Positions 36,305 through 48,159 of a stretch of 64,000 bases of DNA are shown piece after piece (position 1 is the stretch's first letter; every line of letters begins with the position of its first letter). The DNA comes from Stenopsyche tienmushanensis (taxonomy: Eukaryota > Arthropoda > Insecta > Trichoptera > Stenopsychidae), in assembly GCA_008973525.1 (NCBI GenBank), contig WACJ01000095.1:744001-808000 (forward strand), read 5' to 3'. The notes under the pieces were generated by a model. That model was not told the origin of the DNA and did no database searches. It was given only the letters and a program-made list of their open reading frames with translations. The position numbers were made by a program, and so were the translations under genes.

Positions 36305-37262
36305 GTTTTTTTTGTGCGGTAGACGCGTTCCACGAAAAATCGCACAAAAAAGCTATGAGTTACATAGAAAAAGTGAAGATGCATTCCATGGATTTTAAAA
36401 ACCGCATAAGTTTGAAACAGCTGTGTAAAATATATCCAATATCGCATAAAAAAGTTAATAAAAACAGAAAAATAATAAGGCAATCAAAAATAACATTTTT
36501 TTTACAATTTAATTATTTTAATTACAAATTATCATTGCTGTATGATAATTTTTGTTGCGATTTTCGATATGACTCAAAATCACTCTCTTCTCGGAAGAAA
36601 TAGTATACCCAGTGTCAATATCATCTTGATTATGTGTAGATTTTCTCTTTCCAACAATATAATTCTTAATTAGTAAAGATGTCACTATAGTCCCTAACTC
36701 ACATTAAAAAAATCACAAAATGGCAACTGTTTAAAGAAAATTCAATTAAGTCATTTTTTATTTTGTCAGTTTTTTTAAATAGTTAAAAAATAGATTTTGA
36801 CATAAATCTGGTAGGTATAATAGAGGGTTATTTAGTAAAAATTCGTACCCACTTTGAAATAAATTGATTAATCAAAATCTGAGATATGATGTCAACCGCG
36901 TTGAAAAAAGGAGTTTCTAAAAAAACGCGTTAAAAGATTCCATTATGATAGGACTGACAAAGTTGCCACCTTATTAAAATAGCTATAACTCCGTAAGTAG
37001 TTGGAATTTTGGAAATTCCTTTGGAGAATGTATTTTTAAAAATCGAAACATTGGAAAAATACAAAAAAAAACGAAATAATTTTTTTCAAATTTTTAAACT
37101 AGAATAAAGGGCGTGGTGGCATAAGATAATTTTTTTTTTACAAATTTCGGTTAGTATTGATGATTTATTTCCCATTCTATCCAAAATATCTTGGTAAATA
37201 TTCGAAATTAAAAAAAAACCGCATAACTTCAAAATCGCATAAAAAAAGTCGCACAAAAAGAG
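36305..37262. mobile_element. Non-autonomous DNA element with TTTTTTGTGCG ends
   Basis: It begins TTTTTTTTGTGCGG and ends GTCGCACAAAAAGAG, so the ends are inverted (TTTTTGTGCG). Both subterminal regions contain AACCGCATAA and ATCGCATAAAAAA. The copy at 62325-62500 joins the left subterminal block to the right one without the middle, as expected of an internal-deletion derivative. The interior is low-complexity and non-coding apart from a short frame at 36355-36603 that I cannot assign. The superfamily is unknown and the boundaries are approximate. Confidence 0.5.
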
Positions 37263-37353
37263 GTACAGTAGTGTACCTCTCAGAGAAAAACATCACCGGA
37301 TTAGACAGCTTTTTCTGACATAGAGCAAGAAACTTTTACACAAAACCTTCTAT

Positions 37354-37527
37354 TGTTAGATTCGGTCGAGGGGTTGGTTTCTTTACCGGCCCTTTTAAAA
37401 ACCACTGTCTTTTGTGTTTTTGATTTGAGTACAACACCCAATTTTTATCTCCAGTCACAAGATAGTGTAAAAACGGTTGTTTCTTCTCTTTATCGATTAA
37501 ATCATAACACGTACTCCCGAGCACCAC
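37354..37527 (-). pseudogene. Mariner transposase mid fragment (copy 2 of 3)
   Basis: The minus strand reads DLIDKEKKQPFLHYLVTGDK, then NWVLYSNQKHKRQW and a Pro-rich segment. This is the first-catalytic-Asp block of mariner transposase, with TGDK for the usual TGDE. No terminal repeats are nearby. It is the best preserved of the three copies. A small hairpin, GAGGTAC..GTACCTC at 37260-37279, lies upstream on the plus strand. Confidence 0.7.
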
Positions 37528-38715
37528 CTTGATCTCATCGTTTTTTGATCTTAAAAATGAATGTTATGTAGCAAATAATGTTCTCCGAATGTTATATATT
37601 CACATAGACTCTCTCAAACTGGATCCAACAACGTGTACATATTGTAATCCATTTAAATGGATGTACATTGAAGATTTGATTCATCTGTTGCTGAGTGCTC
37701 ATGCGGAACTTGAGGAACCCACCAGAGACTTAGTATACATGGTTGAATATACTCTACTTGATTGATCGAATCCTATTTTATCACATCAAGATGAAATCAA
37801 ATGTCGATTTTAAATCATCTATAAATGTAATATTAAATCATAATATCTCATTACAATTAAATAATAATAGTTCATGTCCTAATTCATTATAAAATACAAT
37901 TTGATGTATATAATGTGCGTTTTGTTAAATGTAATTTATCACGCTAGATGTCAGCGCATGACGTTTGCCCATATGGCGGCCGTTGCATGATGACAGCTTT
38001 CATGCAATTTATTGTCATCACGTCTTGCACAATGTAGCACTATTGTTACGATCATCAAGCTCCGATGAAAGCTCGCAGTCCGGAGAAGAATAATTATAAA
38101 TTTATTGCGAAACCGGTTTATGCATGTGCTGAATGATATGGAGTTGCAGCTTTCAATGCTATAATATGGGTTATTCATTGAGGCCTTGGAAAATGTAATA
38201 CCATTCTGGTATTGGATTGATTTATTGAATTTAAATTTCATTAGTTGCACACAACCAATTTTGGTTACATTAGAATGGCGCACATGCACTATACAAATTA
38301 GTACGTGGAAAATCCGCTCTTCCATGAGGGCGTTCCGGTGCATTCGGCGTAGTTTGCAACAATGCCTTCAACATTGGTATATTCAAAGGTATTAATTTAA
38401 TTTCAAAATAATGCTCTTCTAAAAAGAGCTAATAGAGTACGATGTTGGTATTTAAAATGTAAATAAAAATATATACATCTGAATTTAAACTAAAATCGAC
38501 ATAATATAGCTGAAAATTTATTTTTCATCCAAAGCAACCAATAATATAATACCACAACTCGTTTTCAAACAATGAGGAATTCAATGGTTCGTATGCTATA
38601 ATAAAAAATATGGAATGTTCCAGGATACTAAAATTGAAAACAATAGATACGCGTTATGAATAACTCTTTGAATTTGAATTTAATATAGACATTCAAATTC
38701 AATTTATAGTATTGG
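37528..38715. other. Stretch without recognisable gene; GC-richer island
   Basis: About 37920-38400 is GC-richer, has a 130-codon minus-strand frame (37951-38343) that I cannot assign, and contains CATATGGCGGCCG, which includes a YY1/Pho-type GCCAT core. It is a candidate conserved regulatory island. The rest is AT-rich. Confidence 0.35.
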
Positions 38716-39400
38716 GAGTACAAATTAGTTCGGTCTGTTTTTTTGTTGCCAAATATGCATTTATTTCAGATTAATCAAAGTATTGTCCATCGCTGGTTAC
38801 TGTTTATGTCTTTGTTTGTATTCCGGCCGTTTTTCTCAAGATACGCGACTCAAATGAATCGATTGCCGCCTATAATGAAATTATCAGATTACCAGATACA
38901 CAGCATGATATTTGGACCATGAATATTCTTAGGCTTTGGTGTTGATATTAGGATCCAAGTCACTTCTCATCCCCAGTCTTAAAAACTCTTCTTTTGTTGC
39001 CTTTGAATCAGCTGCTGGCAAGTGAAAAATCGTCTTTCAACGTCTCTAGCTTTCAATTCACAGGGTACCCGATTGCCTTACTTTTGAATCATTTCCATGA
39101 ATTTCAATCGTACAGAAACTGCTTGTTGAGTCTACTCCTCTCGTTGCAAGCTCCTTTTACGTTTGGCCCAGATCTTCATCGAGTAATGTCTCCGATTCTT
39201 TGTCTTTGAATTATTTTGGCTGTTCAGAGCGAGGCTTGTCTTCAACTCTGAAATCACCATTCTTGAAACATGTAGGGAATCTACATGATTTATCAGTTAG
39301 AACATTATCATCATTAACCAGCAAATGCTGCTTAGTTGACACCAAATTTGATATATTCAACACAGAAAAAAACAAGTATTTTTATGGATCTCAAAACGAT
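38716..39400 (-). pseudogene. Mariner transposase relic (mauritiana-like), broken
   Basis: Read on the minus strand with frameshifts: FKNGDFRVEDKPRSEQPK (helix-turn-helix and GRP-linker region), KESETLLDED, a highly degraded middle, TGDEK (first catalytic Asp), then NIHGPNIMLCIW, as in NIHGSKVMLCIWWD of mauritiana-type mariners. After a deletion of the second and third Asp blocks comes TSDGQYFD at the C-terminus. On the plus strand about 38716-38740 reads ACAAATTAGTTCGGTCTG, which is probably a terminal repeat. The order and motifs make a mariner origin firm; many stops show it is dead. Confidence 0.78.
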
Positions 39401-39716
39401 ATAAACTGAATATTATTGACAACTGTCTAATCTCTATAAAACCACCGAAATCAAATGTCACCATGAAACATTCATAAAAGTCAGAACCATCTTATAAAAA
39501 TGGAGCAAACTAATTCGTAATCCAAATAATTGAATTAAATTATCACTATGTTAAATATTTTATTATATTCATATAGTAGGTTAGATCTTAGACTTCTTTC
39601 CTAAAAATTCTTTTATAGAATTAATCTACATTCAATAGTGGATATTGTACCATATCTAGAAGAATTATAGCTAATAATCACTTTGCAAAATTATATACTG
39701 AAATCACAAGAGCATA

Positions 39717-39879
39717 CAACCTTTTTTCATCTATGGTATATTTTTTTTATTCCGGAAAAATAAAATTCAACGGGTTTGATATAAAGTATTTTTGATTCCT
39801 TTTTTCATCTCATAAGTTGAACGCGGAATCGTTTGCCAATCGAATTCCTTTAATTTGTTTTCGGTCATCATTGATTTAT
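39717..39879. repeat. Dispersed repeat, copy B
   Basis: It aligns with 17353-17598 but lacks about 80 internal bases of that copy. It ends just before the R1-type fragment at 39892. Confidence 0.65.
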
Positions 39880-39891
39880 GCATTGATTCAG

Positions 39892-40715
39892 GTGTCCTAC
39901 CCATAAAACTCTAGATTTTTCGTTATGGCATAAGATACGAGAGCAACAGGAAGAAGTTGATCAAGTTCTAACGATAGAAAGCGCTCCGAGTCACCACAGC
40001 GTACAGAATAGTATCTGAAGATGCGACACCCTCCAGAATCCCCTCGTTAGACCTTCAGGCAAAGAAGAGGACCTTGGACTTCGTACATCCTAAAAATCGT
40101 CCAGAGCACAAGCAGAAACTGAAGTAAGCCTGGCAACAAAGATTGAATCAGTCCAGCAAAGGAAGATAGACCCATCGACTTATACCGGTCATAAATCGGT
40201 GGAGAGCTCGGAAACAAGAAGAGACGACCTTCCGCCTGAAGCAAGTGCTGACGAGGCATGGTTGCTGCTTCGGAGCATATTTAAAATGGATAGGTAAAGG
40301 AGTATCTACGGGGTACCACCACTTTCAAGTAAAAGTCGATGATGTTCAATATTTAATCAATGACTGTGAGGCTTAGGTGCCCCAGCGAATAGCATAGCAC
40401 AAAGTCGAGGACATAGTCCACAGCATAAGCAAGGAGAATTGGGATCTTTGGTGGAAAATAAATAGAATTTATTCTATTTATTCCCACCAAAGGCATGAGA
40501 GGCAATGAGAGAAAAAGACGCAGAACGGCTCCCCAACACAAGAATACGGCTATATCTATGACATTTCCTCCTGAAACAATGTGATAAACTATACCAGGGA
40601 GACAGAGAAGGACAAGATAGGGGTTTAGTCAGTATGAATCTGACGCTATCCTGGGGTCTATTAACCCAGGGTATCTTATGTAATATTCCCCTCCCACAAA
40701 AAAATCCAAGGGTAC
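39892..40715 (+). pseudogene. R1-clade retrotransposon, short leader plus RT C-terminus and 3' UTR (relic)
   Basis: It starts CCTACCCATAAAACTCTAG, the leader start seen at 9175 and 25651, then jumps into ORF2: ALRVTTAYRIVSEDAT, LQAKKRTLDF, AWQQRLNQSSKGR, LKQVLTRHG and FGAYLKWIGKG. These match the copy at 591-1250 motif by motif. The CCHC knuckle has decayed. The 3' UTR contains GGGGTCTATTAACCC and ends ATTCCCCTCCCACAAAAAAA at about 40690. The leader-to-C-terminus jump implies a very large internal deletion or two joined fragments. Confidence 0.7.
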
Positions 40716-40802
40716 TCGGAACAGACTACACAGCAACCCAAGGCATGGAATCTGTCGTAAAGAGACCAAACATATCACTAAAATGCTATCTGTCCAGTTT
40801 CA

Positions 40803-41010
40803 GCTCGTTAGATCCGGTCGAGGGGTTGGTTTCTTTTTGTCTCTTTGAAAGCCACTGTCTTTTGCGTTTTTGGTTTGAATACATTGCCCACTTTTCATCT
40901 CCAGTCACAAGATAGTGTAAAAACAGTTGTTTCTTCTCTTTATCGAGTAAATCACGACACGTAATCGCGCGCACCGCCCTAATCTCATCAGTTATGTCGT
41001 ACAGTATCCA
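40803..41010 (-). pseudogene. Mariner transposase mid fragment (copy 3 of 3)
   Basis: The minus-strand frame reads CRDLLDKEKKQLFLHYLVTG then DEKWAMYSNQKRKRQW, the mariner first-catalytic-Asp block with an intact TGDEKW. It is homologous to 17747-17930 and 37354-37527. No terminal repeats are present. Confidence 0.7.
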
Positions 41011-41029
41011 CACCCCCTCCAAAATCATG

Positions 41030-42689
41030 TATTTAAGTGAAATTGCTTGAATCTTGAGTATTTATTCAAGATAATGCCATATGTGAGTTTCAGGCATTGT
41101 TAAACAAATTATTTAGTAGGGCTCTTTGTTGAGCAGTTTCCTAAGCCAGATTTTTGTGACCCATTTCACCTTTAGCTTTATAGCGGAAATTACAAGTAGG
41201 TCAACATTTCAACTCGGTTACTAATGAGCATAGCATTTCGTTTGTAAAGTGTTCAACCTTTCTTCTACATGCGTGAGTAGTTTGCACAAATGCCTTTTTA
41301 AGCCCTGGACAAAATGAGACGAGTCATACATACCCTTGATCAAAGAACAATACCAAACGATGCCGAAACAAAAAAAAAAATAATCTCAGATTCCAAGCTC
41401 TGAAAGAGCCCAAATCCACATTTGATTGAAATTACTCGGTGACGACGATGAAATCCGGATTTGAATGGAAGAAGGCTACGAGCAGGGCAAATATTTGAAC
41501 CATTAGCTGCCTTTAATCATTGGACCGGTAATACATCAAATGGTGGAAAATTTATGATACTACACGTGCAAACATCAAAATAATTAATGAAATCGATGAA
41601 ATATGACATCAAATCAACACGAAGATGCGACGAGATAAATGACTAGATAGCTAAATTTGAAATATTGCCCCGAAACAAAATTATCAATCATTGCTTACAA
41701 TTTTGTAATCAATCAAAGCGACTTCCGATGCGATAAATCCGCCAATCGAGGGCGAGCTGACACAAAACTCTTGTTAATGAAGGAAACAGTTTTATTTTAA
41801 ATAAGCCCCTTGATAATTGTATAATGATCAACAAATCTATAAACAACATTTACATTTAAACACTCTGAATTCGGGCGATTTCATGTTCCGCGCGAATTTC
41901 ACAAAAATTATCATAACTTGTTTTATATTAAAGATAATTTAATAAAATAATAAGTTTTATAAAGCTTATAGTATAATGCATAAGTATTTATAATAATTAG
42001 CTCTTAAATAAATCTTTAAAGGTAAAAAAACGGTGATTTATTTATATTTTTGTCTGCAGAGCAACAAAAATGGTGAGGGTTATGTTCTTACACTCATAAA
42101 TAATATTATAGAGTTTGATGTAGTTAATGTGTAATTACAAAAAGTTACCGATCCAATCAACAAGGACCATTTAAACCATAATATTATGACCTATTGCAAA
42201 AAAACACGTAGGATCATAAATAATACTATATTGTATCGTTAACCTTAAGAAAATATATATTCGTATTGCACAAAGTGTCAACAAACGGAGAGATCTCGAA
42301 CGATGCCTGAGTGTTAATTGGATCGATTGTTCATAATGTTTCTATGGAAACGCTCATTCGCACATAAAAATCCATTTCATGTAGAATTATATCATCGTTA
42401 TTTTATTTTATCCATTATTTTATTATAAATTCACAAAGCTATGTTCGTCCATGGAGCCTCCATGATCAAAGTCTAATTTAATGTAACCTGCATTATTTAT
42501 TTCAAAGTGTGGGATAAATCTGAATTTAGCACACAGAAGTAACATATCTTAAGGCTAGTGTTTGTTCATCGTAGGTGGTTTTTGACAGATTGACCTTAGT
42601 GAGTCTTGAGGTAAACTTTTGCAAGGAACTTTGATATCAAGCCCCTTTATTGTATGCAAAAATATTAGATAAATATGATATTTTGAATG
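41030..42689. other. Stretch without recognisable gene
   Basis: I recognise no features. About 41040-41560 is a little less AT-rich; the remainder is AT-rich. Confidence 0.35.
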
Positions 42690-43355
42690 ATTCAGAGAAA
42701 ACAACCCCGAAGTAACATTAAAGCATCGATTGTTTCGTCATTTTGTCTCGATCTGATTTTGTAAGCCAGGCAACTTGCTGCTGAAAATATACGCTCAGCC
42801 TCCACACTCGTTGGAGATATCGTCATCACAGATTTAAATGCTATTGTAGTTCAAGTTGAAGACCGCAGTGAGCCCCCATTTTCGTATAATACCATCAGTT
42901 TGACTGATAAAATTTCCTTCTGCTGAAACGCGGACTAAAACTCACAAAATTTCCGATGTACCGAAAAATTATTTATTTCCGTCGCTGCAGATGAATATTT
43001 ATATACTATAATACTTTAATGTGATTTATAATTATATTACGGAGGAATTCAAAAATTCTGAACCCCGTTTCTATTATATTTCATAGCGATATTCCCAGAT
43101 GTACTGTATACATAGATTAGACAGTTACTGTCCCTAGGCATCGCCTAAGCTCGCCAATTAGTAGTTACGCTACTGTTTCCAAGCGTAAAGATTTCGGCGA
43201 GAATGTCTCGATTTAGTAGCCTTTATCGTGCTGGTGAGGTATACGATTTCTGTCAGATAATAAATTTAAATCCCGAATTTTTCGAGACTACGTTTACTAA
43301 TCCCGGGATCCATGAGCACCTAAGACTGTCAGGGATCCCGGGAATACAGGGATAC
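42690..43355 (-). pseudogene. hAT transposon relic, C-terminal dimerisation region (inverted copy)
   Basis: The minus strand encodes SCLAYKIRSRQNDETIDALM near 42720-42780, the end of the hAT dimerisation domain (usually AG..AT..RSRLND..LDAL.FL). Over its length the segment is the inverted counterpart of 50260-51010. Near its right end a 10-bp stem CCCGGGATCC..GGATCCCGGG (43302-43344) forms a subterminal hairpin. Most of the transposase is absent and the frame is broken. Confidence 0.72.
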
Positions 43356-44962
43356 TTTTGCAGATATGTTATTTTGAAAATGAAAAAAATATGTATGCTA
43401 TCATTTTTTCATAAAGCCCCTCATATGACAGGCGATATACTTGTTATAAAATATTGATTTTGCTTGGGTTTTTCTACGTGCCCATTTTTCAATTCAATTT
43501 TCCGATAATTCTGCCATCACCAAGAAACAGGGGATATGAGATTTTTCGCGTTCATTTCATACAGAGGGTTATTTCGATTTATGGAATGTTTTTCATCCTC
43601 ATGTGGCCGTGCTGTTTAGTGAACTTGGCGGGGTGAAAAATGATTTAGAATTTGTTAAGTTGCGTGGATGGTGAATTCTGCACCCAGGCGACTTAATAAA
43701 ATCGTTCTTATCGTTTGTTTTTTTTTAATAATACAATTTCGAAAATCTTCCAGGAAAATTAATAATATCACATCAAAGGAAGCAATATAGGGCGCGACGA
43801 TTGGAGTAAGAAGTTTTTTTGCTGTCGCAGAAAATTACAATTTCTTAAAATAAGCCCAATTTTCGACGCTTTATCCTCGGATCGGCTCCAAAATGAAGAC
43901 TTAATGAAGTTTGACGTTGATGGAAAAAATGCAAAAGGAAACAAAGGAGGCAAAATAAGTTCATCCCTAAACGGGAAATTGATCAAATTACACATTTTAA
44001 TTTAGTGGGCGAGGATTCGCCCTCCGCGAGGAATCCAATAAAAGGGAATTTTAGAAAGTGAATTTCTGAGGGCCAGTGAATGAATTCTAATGGACTTGGA
44101 AGTTGCCACACTTCATTCCTTACTGCGAGGTGTATTCAAAACTTTCAGCCTTTTTATTTTTTTCCGCCTTCCCGAGCATCGGGCAAGGACGTGATCGAAA
44201 TGTAATTTTTAAGAAGAGTAAGTTGATTTCCACCGGTTTCGTATTGTTGCCTTTTCGAGCTTTCCACAAAAGACTTGCGAGGGCGCCCCACAAAAGATCA
44301 AGAATCGGCATCGGTAATGAAAGGCATCTTAAGTTGTTTATTTTGCTAGCTCATTCAGAAATTGCTTTGTGAAATTTAATGATAATTGTTATCTCAGGGA
44401 TGGGAGGGGAATTGAAATTGAGTTTTTGTCAGAACGCATGAGATGATTCCGACCAAAGTCCCGATACTTTTGTCGGGTCGTTTCGAGTGTTTTTTGGGGC
44501 TTATATTGAGGTTTGTCGGGAGTACGTTTCGAGAACCATTAGATACGATTCTTTGATTGGTTTGGATATTTCGGTCACGAACCTCGCTCTTGTTATTGAA
44601 TGTGATAATTCGATCTATGAAAATTGATTATTCAACATGATTGTTGTACAAAGACCGTCGTCCAACGTTAAAAAAATACTTTCACGAATCAAATTAACCT
44701 CCCCCATTTCTTTCATAAAAATGTACCAAAATTATGGGTACGGAAATACTATAGTGACTTTTTTTTTGCTTAGTAAAATTCATCTAGTTTTATACCTATT
44801 GGGCTAATGCAAAATTTCTTCTTTTTTGATGCGGGCGTTTTGATGGTACTTATTTCAATGAACGAAAAAAAAACTTATTTGCGACACGATATATTGTATG
44901 TATTCAAAAATAAAGCAATACAATTATCGCAAAAAAATAATATTTATTTAGTATAATAGGTA
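43356..44962. other. Stretch without recognisable gene; GC-richer island
   Basis: About 43400-44620 is comparatively GC-rich, transposon-free and open in frames on both strands (43203-43457, 43454-43636, 43768-43995, 44103-44372, 44120-44311). None of these resembles a known protein. It is a good candidate for conserved non-coding DNA. 44640-44960 is AT-rich. Confidence 0.35.
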
Positions 44963-44964
44963 TA

Positions 44965-45838
44965 TCCCGAAAGTAAGTGTACTGCGACAACAATGGGCTG
45001 TGGTTTTTTGTTTTTTAAAAGTTGGCCATACTGAGTGATATAAAGGGATCTTCTGACAAAGCCAGCATAGCAAAAATACGGTAGTACGTAAATTCACTTT
45101 AAAGTGTCCAATTACGTGAAAGATATCGGTAAGAAATCTCGGATTTTCTGAGCTCTATTATGACTGGAAAGAATAAGTGAGTGGCTCATTACACTTCTGA
45201 GTTAAAAAAATAGTCGTCACAGTGGTGTCACACTAATTCCCCATCTGTCAAAATATTCAAAACCATAATTTTGGACAAAAAAATCATGATCTCAGTATTT
45301 TGAGACTTAAAAAGAATAATTTTGGTCGAATTTCTGCTTCAAGGAAAGACAATCAATGCACAATAATATTGTGAGACCATAAAATAAATCAAAAGAAGCA
45401 TAATCAAATAAAAAGGAGGGGTATGCTGACGACAGGAGTGTGCTTGTTGCACGACAACGCACGTCCTCACACAGCCTTAGCCACCAAGGCGCTCTTAGAC
45501 TTATTTAGTTGGGATGTTGTGAACCACTGTCCGTATTCCCCTGACTTGGCGTCTTCAGATTATCATTTTTTCCCTCCCTGAAAGAATACATGGATGAAAT
45601 TAAATTATCAACCAACGAGCAGGTGCAGAAAAAGGCCCTGAAGTGGGGGAAGGAGCTGGCAAGAGAGTTCTTCGAGAAGGGCATTAAGAAGCTTGTGCCA
45701 CGGCTCACCAGATGCATTGAACGAGATGAAAATTATGATGAAAAATAGGTAACAAGTATATCAACAATATCCTGTATTCTTTTCAAATGTCCTTTTCCTA
45801 AAAAAATATATTAAAAAATAGTACACTTACTTTCGGGA
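44965..45838 (+). mobile_element. Mariner transposon, internally deleted, TA-flanked
   Basis: TA lies at 44963-44964 and 45839-45840. The left end reads TCCCGAAAGTAAGTGTACTG and the complement of the right end TCCCGAAAGTAAGTGTACTA. From about 45350 the plus strand gives QINAQYYCET, then GVCLLHDNARPHTALA (second catalytic Asp), CPYSPDLASSDYHFFP (third Asp, 34 residues later), and a C-terminus ending GIKKLVPRLTRCIERDENYDEK before the stop at about 45746. The N-terminal half and first Asp are missing. Near-identical ends indicate a fairly recent insertion, or recent mobilisation by another source. Confidence 0.9.
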
Positions 45839-45862
45839 TATTACTCGTATAACAAAAGTGTC

Positions 45863-46243
45863 ATGAAAACTCTGACCCGGTTTATTTGCTTTGACGAGTT
45901 GTATTCTAGGAATTCATCCCTTGTAGTCGAACCCTGTGTCAGGCAATCCAATAAAATTAATGAAAAACTTCACTGGACCACGGTAAATACAGACGCTCGA
46001 CTGACCTCACAAAAACTTGTGGAGAGATTGAATATTGACAAATCAAATATTTCAAAAGCTGAAAATGATGCTAAAGTTCCTCCTTTTGAATGCCACATTA
46101 TTAGCAATGGAAAAAACAATCTAATTAGGTGTTCAAATATGTACAACAGACGAAAAAGTCACCACTTTCAAAATCCAATTGTAATAAGTGACGAAATAGT
46201 TGAAAACCCATCAAGGCAATCAAATAAATACTATAATACGTAG
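45863..46243 (+). pseudogene. Diverged mariner transposase N-terminal half, open 126-codon frame
   Basis: The frame opens 25 bases beyond the right end of the preceding mariner but is not part of it. NTDARLTSQKLVERLNIDKS resembles the second helix-turn-helix of mariners (..NPRLTTRELAEELNIS). NLIRCSNMYNRRKSHHFQNP then IVISDE resembles ..RLTICSNLLNRNK..PFL..IVTGDE. The catalytic Asp-Glu is kept but the TG before it and the KW after it have changed. The frame has no internal stop, yet it lacks the second and third Asp, so it cannot be an active transposase. The similarity is remote; domestication is possible but unsupported. Confidence 0.45.
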
Positions 46244-46244
46244 T

Positions 46245-47855
46245 GCTTAAATTAAAATTCTATGCTGACTATCATTTTCTAGCCAAATAAAATAATATAA
46301 CTATTTTAAACCTACCAAAATCTAATTAAATTTCTATTATTCTTAACTAGCGAGCCATGTTTGACGTGGCCCAGGATTCAAACTAAGTTTTAATTTAAAA
46401 TAGATTGAATGTTGGTTTTAAACCAGAGCTTTTATATAATGTAAAAACACTACCTTATTTTAAATGCTTCAATAATTCCAATTTATGCATAATAACATCG
46501 CAGAAAAGGAAGTAAAGTTAACGAGAAGATAAAAGATAGTGCTTGTATTTTAAAGCAATCAAAGCGTATAAAATTATATAGACGGACAGGTATTTTGCTA
46601 ATAAAATTTTATTATAATTTTAATATTTTTGTATTAAGAGCATTGGAAATTAGTTTTAAAAAAACACCAAAACCTTTTGCAATCCTTAAAAAAAATACTC
46701 GATAAATCCCAATGCGTTTGCTATCTTTTTTAAGAAAAATTATGTCAAATTTAATTTTTAGGAAAAAAGTTTGTACAAGTTTATGAAATTTAATGTCATA
46801 CTAATTTTTGACTATTTATAGCTCAGAATCTTATTTTTCCATAATTTTTCTTATTTTCTAAAAGCTGTCACTTTTGCTCAAAAATATAAAATTGCGTATT
46901 TTGATGATAAATTGTCATCAAAAATTCGGCGTGGCAATATATGTTTTATTTTGTGTGTAATAAATTCATGTACGATAATTACAAAAACATTCAGAGCACT
47001 CAAATATGTCCTAAATATAAACATATTAATTCACACTCGACTCGACATCGAAACAACATCGGAAAATTCTCTTCTCAGATTTTTCAACATGTGTGAAATA
47101 GAACCTATCTTAACATGTACAAGATATAGAACCGCAAAGAGTTATACAAGTTTTTGAGAACGCCCTTTAAAATAGATATTCTGGTGTCATAAAATCAAGA
47201 AATTGTTAAATAATCTTGGTTTTCCATAGTCCAAGAACTATATAAGCTATAGACAATAAGCAGAATTTACATAACATGATCCTGGCTTGTGTTTTTTTAT
47301 GTTTGTGCCGATAAACGTACTACGATTTTCACTCATGATTTTATACGAATTGAATACATTTTCAACACAAAATAAATTCATCCTCAAAAGTCTATTAAGC
47401 CTCTAAATTAAACTGAATGCTGAATAAATATTTTTCATTCCCAGTTTCGCTGTATAATATATTTGAACAGTTGTGTTCTTTCAAAAGCAAATAGCTATTT
47501 TTATATTACGCACACTTAAAATGCTATATGTAAACAGCTAAATGTCAAATTTCCATTTAAAACGTTCACTATATAAAGTTGTGTCCACCGTTCAATCATG
47601 TGGTTGAAAACGTGAACATTTCGAATGCTTGTTTACCATTAGTTCGTAGCAAATACACGATTTTTTTCTATTTAACCGATCAAAATGTGTATATCGCATA
47701 TTGATATTTTATTATTGGCTTAGTTTAGCCCGAAATCCGATCAGAAATCTGGAATGTTTGATAAAAACGTATTTGTTGTTTTCATACCAAATGTCCGATT
47801 TATAAATAACAACGACGTTAATTTCTAAGTCAATATGAAAACATGTTTAAATGTT
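46245..47855. other. Stretch without recognisable gene
   Basis: AT-rich DNA with no recognisable coding or transposon signal. The frame at 46912-47157 is not recognised. Confidence 0.35.
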
Positions 47856-48060
47856 TTTCATAAATATTTTTCATGAAGTAAGGATAGCTCTGAAATTGTA
47901 GACTGTTACTCAAGCTGCGGAACATATGAAAATCAATAGATAACAGATCAGGTGAATATGGGGAGTGAAAGAAAACTTTGTATCCCAACTCTAAAAGTTT
48001 TCACACGGCTTTACATCATCGTGTATCAACTCCAAATTTATTTACTTTTTTCCTGAGAAC
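47856..48060 (-). pseudogene. Mariner transposase C-terminal fragment
   Basis: The minus strand reads DDVKPC, then LLELGYKVFFHSPYSPDLLS and IDFHMFRSLSNSL. This is the second to third catalytic-Asp block of mariner transposase (DNARPH ... HSPYSPDLAPSDYHLFRSL). DNARPH has decayed to DDVKPC. A frameshift lies between the two blocks. No terminal repeats were identified. Confidence 0.68.
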
Positions 48061-48159
48061 GTATTACATGCGGTATTATTATCTTTTTATAATCTGTTGC
48101 CGTAAAGTGTTTATATCATAAAATCATCATAAATTCCGTACAATTTCCATCCATAACAA

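Noticed and set aside
37951..38343. 130-codon minus-strand frame as a gene
   Set aside because: No family motif, and the plus strand is open over part of the same span (38186-38395). Better explained by base composition.
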